This document shows positions 56,913 through 64,000 of a stretch of 64,000 nucleotides of DNA, in pieces. A program made the translations under genes and the position numbers. Location: NCBI RefSeq assembly GCF_022809125.1, contig NZ_JALGBI010000001.1:2232001-2296000 (forward strand). Reading direction: 5' to 3'. Position 1 is the first letter of the stretch; every line of letters begins with the position of its first letter. The notes below the pieces were generated by a model that ran no database searches, had not been told where the DNA came from, and saw only the letters and a program-made list of their open reading frames with translations. This DNA is from Variovorax terrae (lineage in GTDB: Bacteria; Pseudomonadota; Gammaproteobacteria; Burkholderiales; Burkholderiaceae_C).

Positions 56913-58475
56913 TCAAGGGTGCGGCGGAGTCACCTCCCATTGCTGCAGCGCCTTGCCGTGGCTGTCCACGCTTTCGAGCCGCACACGAAAGCCCCACAGC
57001 CGCCCCACGTGCTTGAGCACTTCCTGGACTTCCTCGTCGAGCGGGCGATCGTTGTGCCGGGTATGGCGCAGCGTCAGCGAGCGGTCGCCGCGCACGTCCA
57101 CGTTCCAGACCTGGATGTTGGGCTCGCGCCAGTTCAGGTCGTTCTGGCAGGCCAGGGCCTCGCGCACATGCCGATAGCCGGCTTCGTCGTGGATCGCGGA
57201 GACTTCAAGCTCGCTGCGGGCTGCATCATCGACGATGGAAAACAGGCGCAGCTCGCGCATCAGGCGGGGCGACAGATACTGCCCGATGAAGCTCTCGTCG
57301 CGGAAGTGCCGCATCGCATGGTCCAGCGTCTTGAGCCAGTCGGAACCTGCGATGTCTGGAAACCATTGCCGGTCCTCGTCCGTCGGTGACCGGCAGATGC
57401 GCTTGAGATCGTTGAACATGGCGAAGCCCAACGCATAGGGGTTGATGCCGCTGTAGGCCGGATGCGTCACCGGCGGCTGGTAGATAACGTTGGTGTGCGA
57501 GCGCAGGCATTCGATCATGAAGCCGTCGGTCAGCCTGCCTTCGTCGTACAAGGTGTTGAGCAGCGTGTAGTGCCAGAACGTGGCCCAGCCTTCGTTCATG
57601 ATCTGCGTCTGCCGCTGCGGATAGAAATACTGCGCGATCTTGCGCACGATGCGCACCACCTCGCGCTGCCACGGTTCCAGCAGCGGCGCGTTCTTCTCGA
57701 TGAAGTACAGGATATTCTCCTGCGGCTCTGCCGGGAAGTGGCGCCCGGCCTTCTCGGCCTGCTGGCGGTCGGCCGGCTTGGGCAGCGTGCGCCACAGGTC
57801 GTTCACCTGCTGCTGCAGGTAGGCCTCGCGGTCCTTGCGGCGCGCCTCTTCCTCGGCCATCGAGAGCTTTTGCGAGCGCTGGTACCGGTCCACGCCGTGG
57901 CTCATGAGCGCATGGCAGGAATCGAGCAGGTCCTCGACGACGTCTGGCCCATAGTGCTCCTCGCAATCGGCAATGTAGTTGCGCGCATACACCAGGTAGT
58001 CGATGATCGACGTGGCGTCGGTCCACATGCGGAACAGATAGTTGCCCTTGAAGAACGAGTTGTGGCCGTAGCAAGCATGCGCCATCACCAGCGCCTGCAT
58101 CGGCATCGTGTTCTCTTCCATCAGGTAGGCGATGCAGGGGTCGGAGTTGATCACGATCTCGTAGGCAAGCCCCATGTGGCCACGGCGGTAGCTCTTCTCG
58201 GTCGCGATGAACCGCTTGCCGTAGGACCAGTGCCTATAGTTCACCGGCATGCCCACCGAGGCATAGGCGTCGATCATCTGTTCGGCGCTGATGATCTCGA
58301 GCTGCACCGGATAGGTATCCAGTCCGAAGCGGCGGGCCGTGCGGGCGATCTCGCTGTGGTAAGCCTCGATCAGCTCGAACGACCAGTCCGACGGACTCGG
58401 CAGCGGCTCGCGCTGGCGGAAAGAGGCTGCCGGGGACGACGAGGCAGCCTCCACCGGCGTGTCGTGTCGGCTCAT
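56913..58475 (-). CDS. spoVR: SpoVR family protein (YcgB-like)
   Basis: 520 residues, the normal size for YcgB/SpoVR. Motifs WSFELIEAYHSEIARTARRFGLDTYPVQLEIISAEQM split across the start, MAHACYGHNSFFKGN, NEGWATFWHYTLLNTLYDEGRLTDGFM and a His/Glu-rich core suggesting a metal site. Its biochemical function is unknown; in many bacteria it is co-induced with prkA and yeaH under starvation or stress. The ATG at 58475 overlaps the yeaH stop (ATGA), so this is the last gene of the coupled operon. Confidence 0.94.
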   Translation of the reverse strand: MSRHDTPVEAASSSPAASFRQREPLPSPSDWSFELIEAYHSEIARTARRFGLDTYPVQLEIISAEQMIDAYASVGMPVNYRHWSYGKRFIATEKSYRRGHMGLAYEIVINSDPCIAYLMEENTMPMQALVMAHACYGHNSFFKGNYLFRMWTDATSIIDYLVYARNYIADCEEHYGPDVVEDLLDSCHALMSHGVDRYQRSQKLSMAEEEARRKDREAYLQQQVNDLWRTLPKPADRQQAEKAGRHFPAEPQENILYFIEKNAPLLEPWQREVVRIVRKIAQYFYPQRQTQIMNEGWATFWHYTLLNTLYDEGRLTDGFMIECLRSHTNVIYQPPVTHPAYSGINPYALGFAMFNDLKRICRSPTDEDRQWFPDIAGSDWLKTLDHAMRHFRDESFIGQYLSPRLMRELRLFSIVDDAARSELEVSAIHDEAGYRHVREALACQNDLNWREPNIQVWNVDVRGDRSLTLRHTRHNDRPLDEEVQEVLKHVGRLWGFRVRLESVDSHGKALQQWEVTPPHP

Positions 58476-59743
58476 GATGCCCCCGCTTTCTTGAACAGTT
58501 CCCGGAACACGGGGTAGATGTCCGCCGCCTGCGTGATCTTCTGCATGGCGAAGTTCGCATGCGTTTCGCGCACCTGGGTGTACTCCGCCCAGAGGTTCTG
58601 GTCTTCCTCGCCCACCTGCACGTAGGCGAAGTAGCGCGACAGCGGCAGCAGTTTCTCGGCCAGCAGTTCGCGGCACTTCGCCGAATCCTGGTGCCAGTTG
58701 TCACCGTCGGAGGCCTGGGCGCCGTAGATATTCCATTGGCCCGGGGGATAGCGCTCCTGGATGATCTGGTGCATCAGCGTCAATGCGCTCGACACCACGG
58801 TGCCCCCGCTCTCGGTCGACCGGAAGAACTCCTCCTCCGACACCTCGGAAGCCTGGGTGTGGTGGCGGATGAAGATGACCTCGGTCCTCTGGTAGTGCCG
58901 CATCAGGAACAGGTACAGCAGGATGAAGAAACGCTTGGCGATGTCCTTGCGCGCCTCGTCCATGGAGCCGGACACGTCCATCAGGCAGAACATCGCGGCC
59001 TTGGCCGTGGGCAGCGGCACCCGGACCCGATTGCGGTAGCGCAGGTCGAACGGGTCGAGAAACGGGATCTGCAGCAGCCTGCGCCGCAACGCCTCGATCT
59101 GCGCCTTGAGCGCCAGGATCTCGCTTCTGGGCGTATGGGCGTGGCGCGCCGCTTGCGCCAGTTGGGCCTCGAGCTCGGCCAACTGCCGGCGCACGCTGCC
59201 GCCCATGGCGATGCGCCGGCCCAGGGCAGCGCGCATCGACCGCACCACGTGCAGATTGGTGGGCGTTCCCTCCGAGATGAAGCCGGCGCGCTGCGAGCGC
59301 CATTCCGGCGCATCGGGCAGGAGCTGGGTGCGCACCAGATGCGGCAGCGCAAGATCGTCGAAGAAATACTGCATGAATTCTTCGCGCGAGATGCGGAACA
59401 CGAAGTCGTCCTCGCCGCTGCCGTCGGGGCTGCCATCTCCCTGCCCCAGGCCACCAACGCCGCCGCTCGGGCGCTCGATGCGGTCGCCCCGCACATATTC
59501 TCGATTGCCCGGATGCACGATTTCGCGGGTGCCGCCCGGGCCGTGGCTGAAAACGGGTTCCGACACGTCGCGCCGCGGCAGGGTGATGTCCTCGCCGCGT
59601 TCGATGTCATGGATGCTGCGGCCATCCACGGCGCGACGCACCGCTTCCCGGATCTGCTCGCGAAAGCGGCGCAGGAAACGCTCTCGGTTGCCGATGGACC
59701 GGTTCCTGCCCGACAGCCTGCGGTCGATGACTTGCTGGAGCAT
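58472..59743 (-). CDS. yeaH: YeaH/YhbH family protein (DUF444)
   Basis: 423 residues. N-terminal R-F-L-R-R-F-R-E-Q-I region and Gly-rich linker, then a von Willebrand A-like domain with the MIDAS motif M-D-V-S-G-S-M in FCLMDVSGSMDEARKDIAKRFF, followed by FIRHHTQASEVSEEEFF and ESGGTVVSSAL. DUF444 proteins accompany the PrkA kinase and SpoVR; the VWA domain suggests a metal-dependent adaptor. It lies 57 bases after prkA and overlaps spoVR. Confidence 0.95.
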   Translation of the reverse strand: MLQQVIDRRLSGRNRSIGNRERFLRRFREQIREAVRRAVDGRSIHDIERGEDITLPRRDVSEPVFSHGPGGTREIVHPGNREYVRGDRIERPSGGVGGLGQGDGSPDGSGEDDFVFRISREEFMQYFFDDLALPHLVRTQLLPDAPEWRSQRAGFISEGTPTNLHVVRSMRAALGRRIAMGGSVRRQLAELEAQLAQAARHAHTPRSEILALKAQIEALRRRLLQIPFLDPFDLRYRNRVRVPLPTAKAAMFCLMDVSGSMDEARKDIAKRFFILLYLFLMRHYQRTEVIFIRHHTQASEVSEEEFFRSTESGGTVVSSALTLMHQIIQERYPPGQWNIYGAQASDGDNWHQDSAKCRELLAEKLLPLSRYFAYVQVGEEDQNLWAEYTQVRETHANFAMQKITQAADIYPVFRELFKKAGAS

Positions 59744-59800
59744 GGTGGCCTCCGGTCTGGGCGGTTCAGTGGGCGTGCGGTGTGTCGGCTCCCGCCCGCC

Positions 59801-61723
59801 TCAGGAACTCTTGCGCACCCGCAGGTACCACTCGCACAGCAGGCGCACCTGGCGCGTGGTGTAGCCCTTATCCACCATGCGGTTGACGAAGTCCTCGTGC
59901 TTCTTCTGCTCGTCGGCGCTGGCCTTGGCGTTGAACGAGATCACCGGCAGCAGGTCTTCGGTGTTCGAGAACATCTTCTTCTCGATCACCGTGCGCAGCT
60001 TCTCGTAGCTCGTCCAGACCGGGTTCTTGCCGGCATTGCCGGCGCGCGCGCGCAGCACGAAGTTGACGATCTCGTTGCGGAAATCCTTGGGATTGCTGAT
60101 GCCCGCGGGCTTCTCGATCTTCTCCAGCTCGGCGTTCAGCGCCGAACGGTCGAAGCTCTCGCCAGTGTCGGTATCCCGGTATTCCTGATCCTGGATCCAG
60201 AAGTCGGCATAGGTCACATAGCGGTCGAAGATGTTCTGCCCGTACTCGGAATACGACTCCAGGTAGGCCGTCTGGATCTCCTTGCCGATGAACTCGGCAT
60301 AGCGCACCGCCAGGTTTTCCTTGATGAAGGCGAGATACTTCTGCTCGATCTCGGGAGGAAACTGCTCGCGCTCGATCTGCTGCTCGAGCACATACATCAG
60401 GTGCACCGGGTTGGCGGCGATCTCGGTCGAGTCGAAGTTGAACACCTTGGACACGATCTTGAAGGCGAAACGCGTGGAGATGCCACTCATGCCCTCGTCC
60501 ACGCCGGCATAGTCACGGTACTCCTGGTAGCTCTTGGCCTTGGGATCGGTGTCCTTGAGACTTTCGCCGTCGTAGACCATGAGCTTGCTGAAGATGCTCG
60601 AATTCTCGGGCTCCTTCAAGCGCGTGAGCACCGCGAACTGCGCCATCATCTTGAGCGTGCCGGGCGAGCAGACCGCGTTGGCCAGCGAGGAGTTGCGAAT
60701 CAGCTTCTCGTAGATCTTCACCTCGTCCGACACGCGCAGGCAGTACGGCACCTTGACGATGTAGATGCGGTCGAGAAAGGCTTCGTTGTTGCGGTTGTTC
60801 TTGAACGCCTTCCATTCGCTCTCGTTCGAGTGCGCCATGATGATGCCGTCGAATGGAATGGCACCAAAGCCTTCGGTGCCCTTGAAATTGCTTTCCTGGG
60901 TGGCGGTCAGCAGCGGGTGCAGCACCTTGATCGGCGCCTTGAACATCTCCACGAACTCGAGCAGCCCCTGGTTGGCCAGGCACAGGCCGCCGGAATAGCT
61001 GTAGGCATCCGGATCGTCCTGGGCGTAGGTTTCGAGCTTGCGGATGTCGATCTTGCCCACCAGCGAGGAGATGTCCTGGTTGTTCTCGTCACCCGGTTCG
61101 GTCTTGGCGATCGCGCATTGCTTCAAAATCGACGGATAACGCTTGACGACGCGGAACTTGCGGATGTCGCCACCATACTCGTCCAGCCGCTTGACGGCCC
61201 AGGGCGACATGATGCGCTGCAAGTAGCGCGGTGCGATGCCATACTGCGTCTGCAGCAGCGGTGCATCCTCGGTGTTGCTGAACAGGCCCAGCGGCGATTC
61301 GTTGACGGGCGAGCCCTTCAGGGCATAGAACGGCACCTGCTCCATCAGCTGCTTGAGCCGCTCGGCGATCGAGGACTTGCCGCCGCCCACCGGTCCCAGC
61401 AGGTAGAGGATCTGCTTTTTTTCCTCCAGGCCCTGGGCCGCGTGGCGAAAGTAGGAAACGACCTGTTCGATCGGCTCCTCCAGCCCATAGAAATCGCGGA
61501 ACGCGGGATAGAGCTTGATGACCTTGTTGCCGAACAGCCGCGACAGGCGCTGGTCGTGGCGCGTGTCGAACAACTCCGGCTCCCCGATGGCCGCCAGCAC
61601 GCGCTCGGCCGCCGTCGCATAGACGAGCGGATCGCGCTTGCAGGCCTCCAGGTATTCCTCGATGGACAGCTCGTCCTCGCGAGTCTGCTCGTAGCGTGTC
61701 AGAAAGTTACGGACCACATCCAT
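59801..61723 (-). CDS. prkA: PrkA-type serine kinase/AAA protein (YeaG)
   Basis: 640 residues, standard for PrkA/YeaG. AAA N-terminal part with Walker A L-L-G-P-V-G-G-G-K-S-S, the ESPLGLF and GIIMAHSNESEWKAFKNN blocks, and a C-terminal PrkA kinase-like domain (PKDFRNEIVNFVLRARAGNAG, NPVWTSYEKLRTVIEKKMF). In E. coli and Bacillus the protein links nutrient stress to phosphorylation or proteolysis signals. Heads the prkA-yeaH-spoVR operon. The upstream region has a GGGGTATC...TACACC block that may bind a regulator and a G-rich Shine-Dalgarno. Confidence 0.96.
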   Translation of the reverse strand: MDVVRNFLTRYEQTREDELSIEEYLEACKRDPLVYATAAERVLAAIGEPELFDTRHDQRLSRLFGNKVIKLYPAFRDFYGLEEPIEQVVSYFRHAAQGLEEKKQILYLLGPVGGGKSSIAERLKQLMEQVPFYALKGSPVNESPLGLFSNTEDAPLLQTQYGIAPRYLQRIMSPWAVKRLDEYGGDIRKFRVVKRYPSILKQCAIAKTEPGDENNQDISSLVGKIDIRKLETYAQDDPDAYSYSGGLCLANQGLLEFVEMFKAPIKVLHPLLTATQESNFKGTEGFGAIPFDGIIMAHSNESEWKAFKNNRNNEAFLDRIYIVKVPYCLRVSDEVKIYEKLIRNSSLANAVCSPGTLKMMAQFAVLTRLKEPENSSIFSKLMVYDGESLKDTDPKAKSYQEYRDYAGVDEGMSGISTRFAFKIVSKVFNFDSTEIAANPVHLMYVLEQQIEREQFPPEIEQKYLAFIKENLAVRYAEFIGKEIQTAYLESYSEYGQNIFDRYVTYADFWIQDQEYRDTDTGESFDRSALNAELEKIEKPAGISNPKDFRNEIVNFVLRARAGNAGKNPVWTSYEKLRTVIEKKMFSNTEDLLPVISFNAKASADEQKKHEDFVNRMVDKGYTTRQVRLLCEWYLRVRKSS

Positions 61724-61894
61724 ACAACCCCCTTCCCGGCCCCGGCGGACTGCTCGCGTCCAAGCCTGGACCCTTTGGCTATTGTGCGCCTCCCTTCGGA
61801 CAATCCCTCTGAGAGGTGTATGAGGTAGATACCCCTTCCGCGGAAAAGTTCTTGAACACCGCGGACATATGGCTCAATGCCTGTTCATTTCATT

Positions 61895-62434
61895 CTATTT
61901 CGAAGTCTTGCCCGACGGCGCCCAGTCGCGCAACGCGGCCAGCGCCTTCTCGACATGCCGGTCCGGGTTCAGGCTCATGTACTGGTAGACCACATGGCCG
62001 TTCGGCGCAATCACATACGTGATGCGATTGGCAAAATCCGGCCGCGTCTGCATCACCGCGTCATAGGCCTTGATGACCGTCTTGCTCTCGTCCGAGGCGA
62101 CCGGGAAGCGGCTCTGGCAGGACTGCAGCGAGAATTTGGACAGGATGTCGATGTCGTCGCCCGACACGCCGATCACCGTCGCGCCCAGCGCCTCGAACTT
62201 GTCCATCGACTCGGCAAAGGTGTGCGCCTCGATCGAACAGCCGTAGGAGAATGCGGCAGGGAAGAAATACAGCACCACCGGGCCTCTGGCCAGTGCATCG
62301 GCCAGCGAGTATTTGAAAACCTTGCCCCCCAGGGCGGCCGGCACGGTAAAGTTCGGCGCAGGCTCGCCCACATCCAGGGCCGCCTGTGCGGACCAGGACA
62401 ACAGCAGCAAGAACAGGGACAGCGTGCGCTTCAT
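61895..62434 (-). CDS. Exported peroxiredoxin (AhpC/TSA family)
   Basis: 179 residues. A signal peptide (M-K-R-T-L-S-L-F-L-L-L-L-S-W-S-A-Q-A-A) precedes a thioredoxin-like peroxiredoxin domain: GEPAPNF, Y-F-F-P-A-A-F-S-Y-G-C with peroxidatic Cys66 in the PxxxSxxC pattern, GVSGDDIDILSKF, and Cys106 as possible resolving Cys. It would reduce peroxides in the periplasm; the reductant is unknown. Its start codon overlaps on the opposite strand that of the divergent phospholipase-like gene. Confidence 0.88.
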   Translation of the reverse strand: MKRTLSLFLLLLSWSAQAALDVGEPAPNFTVPAALGGKVFKYSLADALARGPVVLYFFPAAFSYGCSIEAHTFAESMDKFEALGATVIGVSGDDIDILSKFSLQSCQSRFPVASDESKTVIKAYDAVMQTRPDFANRITYVIAPNGHVVYQYMSLNPDRHVEKALAALRDWAPSGKTSK

Positions 62435-64000
62435 GATTTATCTCGCCCGACGATTCATTACAGCAACATTGTGCGCCACACGCGCCCATCTGTCCCGGGC
62501 CGCCCGCATCGGCGCCCTGCTGCTGGCCACCACCCTGGCCGCCTGCGGCTCACTGCCTGCGCAGATGCCGCGCACTGCCTCCAACGCGCTGCCTGCGGCC
62601 GACACCGCGCTGGCCAAGACCGCCAGAGCCTCCATCCCGGCCGAAGACCAGACCGGCGTGCGGCTGCTGCCGCTGGGCGTCTATTCCCTGGACGCGCGCA
62701 TCGAGCTGATCCAGCGCGCGCAGCAGTCGCTGGACCTGCAGTACTACGTGATCGAGGGCGACTCCAGCGGCCGGCTGCTGCTGGGCAGCCTGCGCGATGC
62801 GGCCCTGCGCGGCGTGCGGGTACGGCTGCTGGTGGACGACCTGCACACCGCCTCGACACAAAGCATGCTGCGCGCCATGGCCGCGCTGCCGCGCGTCGAA
62901 GTGCGGCTGTTCAACCCCTTCTGCTGCGCGCGCGGCAACATCGCCAGCCGGTTCATGGCCTCGCTGACAGACTTCAGCCGGCTCAACCGGCGCATGCACA
63001 ACAAGCTCTTCATCGCCGACGGCGCCATGGCCATCGTGGGCGGCCGCAACATCGCCGACGAATACTTCACCCGCAACCCGCTGCAGAATTTCCTGGACAT
63101 GGATGCCTTCCTGATCGGCGCCGTGGTGCCTCAGCTGCAGGCCATCTTCGACCGCTACTGGAACAGCGAGCAGGCCTACCCCGTGGAAACCATCGTCGGC
63201 ACCCGAAGCGACGGCGACCAGCTCCAGCAGGACCTGGCCAAGCTGCTCGGCATGGAAAAACCGAGCCAGCCCCTGCAGAACCTGCCGCCGGTGGACGTGC
63301 TCGGCTACGGCCCGATCAGCGAGGAGCTGGAAACCGGGCGTATCGGCCTGGTATGGGGCACCGGCTATGCCTATGCCGACCCGCCCAACAAGGTCACCCT
63401 CGCGGACGACGACGAAGCCCGCTCCACCAGCGTCACGCTGAACGTGATGGACAGCGTGCAGGCGGCGCAGACCGAGGTGGTGCTGATGTCGCCCTATCTG
63501 GTGCCGGGCAGGGAGGGCATGCGCGTCATGAAGAACCTGCGCAGCAATGGCGTCAACGTGACCATCCTGACCAATTCGCTGGCGGCCTCCGATTCGCCGC
63601 TGGTGCACACCGGCTACGCCCGCTACCGCGTGGGCATGCTCAAGGACGGCGTCGACCTGTACGAGCTGAGCGCCATGCGCGCGGCCACCAACAAGCGCCT
63701 AGGCCTGAACATGTTCGGTACCTCCTCGCGCGGGCTGCTCCATGCCAAGACCGTGGTGATCGACCGCCGCACCGTGTTCGTCGGCTCCATGAACCTCGAC
63801 CCGCGCTCGGCCAGCCAGAACACCGAACTCGGCATCCTGATCGACAGCCCGCCGCTGGCCCGCGAGATGCTGCGCATCATCAACATCAGCAAGCTGCAAA
63901 GCGCCTACCGGCTGCGGCTGTCGCCCGCCGGCACCATCGAATGGCTCACGCTGGACAACGACCATGAAGTCGTGCTCACCAGCGAGCCCGAGACCACCTT
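62433..64000 (+). CDS. ClsC-like phospholipase D lipoprotein, 3' end missing
   Basis: At least 522 residues; open to the end of the window, so truncated. Lipobox L-A-A-C (Cys38) after a hydrophobic stretch suggests a lipoprotein. Two HKD motifs: H-N-K-L-F-I-A-D with His189, Lys191, Asp196, followed by GGRN; and H-A-K-T-V-V-I-D with His437, Lys439, Asp444, followed by G-S-M-N. The order and spacing match ClsC/YmdC-type cardiolipin synthases, which join phospholipids at the membrane. The ATG at 62433 overlaps the divergent peroxiredoxin start; TTG at 62469 is an alternative, and neither has a strong Shine-Dalgarno. Confidence 0.87.
   Translation, partial: MIYLARRFITATLCATRAHLSRAARIGALLLATTLAACGSLPAQMPRTASNALPAADTALAKTARASIPAEDQTGVRLLPLGVYSLDARIELIQRAQQSLDLQYYVIEGDSSGRLLLGSLRDAALRGVRVRLLVDDLHTASTQSMLRAMAALPRVEVRLFNPFCCARGNIASRFMASLTDFSRLNRRMHNKLFIADGAMAIVGGRNIADEYFTRNPLQNFLDMDAFLIGAVVPQLQAIFDRYWNSEQAYPVETIVGTRSDGDQLQQDLAKLLGMEKPSQPLQNLPPVDVLGYGPISEELETGRIGLVWGTGYAYADPPNKVTLADDDEARSTSVTLNVMDSVQAAQTEVVLMSPYLVPGREGMRVMKNLRSNGVNVTILTNSLAASDSPLVHTGYARYRVGMLKDGVDLYELSAMRAATNKRLGLNMFGTSSRGLLHAKTVVIDRRTVFVGSMNLDPRSASQNTELGILIDSPPLAREMLRIINISKLQSAYRLRLSPAGTIEWLTLDNDHEVVLTSEPETT

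Noticed and set aside
58559..61828. Plus-strand open frame of over 1000 codons opposite yeaH and prkA
   Set aside because: It is antisense to two firmly identified genes, has His/Leu/Arg-rich composition typical of a GC-rich complement frame, and no start signals.

Overview
The window reads as chromosomal DNA of a high-GC betaproteobacterium, most likely a Comamonadaceae member of the Burkholderiales (Variovorax, Polaromonas, Acidovorax or Ramlibacter type). Grounds are the GC-rich third codon positions, Bug-type (tripartite tricarboxylate) binding proteins, an intracellular Cys-type PHA depolymerase, a ScfR-regulated propionyl-CoA/methylmalonyl-CoA operon, and short dispersed GCTAT...ATAGC hairpins. 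This is inference from gene content; there is no rRNA gene to confirm it.

1-6200: two tandem RCC1-repeat proteins (the first cut by the window edge, the second a lipoprotein), a receiver protein lacking its phosphorylation site, a membrane hybrid histidine kinase and a convergent LuxR-type regulator. 6200-17300: uvrB, tyrB-like aminotransferase, a small nucleotidyltransferase, a membrane protein fused to a papain-like domain, a DODA-type dioxygenase, phaZ, an RnfB-like ferredoxin, a PstB-like ATPase fused to a dual-specificity phosphatase with a roadblock-like partner, and arsC. 17300-24600: a translationally coupled 2-oxoacid oxidoreductase operon (beta, gamma-alpha fusion, FAD/FeS reductase), a divergent acyl-CoA ligase and a DUF4345-type protein.

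24600-35150: a complete propionyl-CoA to succinyl-CoA operon on the minus strand (mutase, MeaB GTPase, PCC beta, GST, PCC alpha, biotin synthase, epimerase-like protein). A divergent ScfR/PrpR-family regulator faces it across TTTGC-type repeats. 35166-36068 is a LysR regulator whose last bases overlap the 3' half of a tRNA-Phe-like sequence. From there to about 39.7 kb lies an AT-richer island: two very small ORFs and a 119-residue unknown on the minus strand, a palindrome-dense control region with a short terminated leader, and an 803-residue P-loop ATPase with TPRs that resembles STAND-type defence proteins.

39.7-44.4 kb: a catabolic cluster (class III CoA-transferase, Bug protein, HMG-CoA-lyase-like enzyme, flavoprotein). 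44.4-56.3 kb: dusA, then an IclR-linked aromatic degradation cluster built round a divergent promoter. Minus strand: FAD monooxygenase, DUF2783 protein, TPP enzyme, Bug protein. Plus strand: homogentisate-dioxygenase-like enzyme, alpha/beta hydrolase, aldehyde dehydrogenase. An MFS exporter and the IclR gene flank it. 56.3-64 kb: a small conserved protein, the stress operon prkA-yeaH-spoVR, an exported peroxiredoxin, and a ClsC-like phospholipase D lipoprotein cut by the window end.

The most unusual items are the ATPase-phosphatase fusion with its roadblock partner, the tRNA-bounded island with the ATPase-TPR gene, the membrane/papain-like fusion, the pseudo-receiver, and the Lys-Ala microsatellite inside bioB. 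All functions are read from sequence motifs by eye; no database search was possible.
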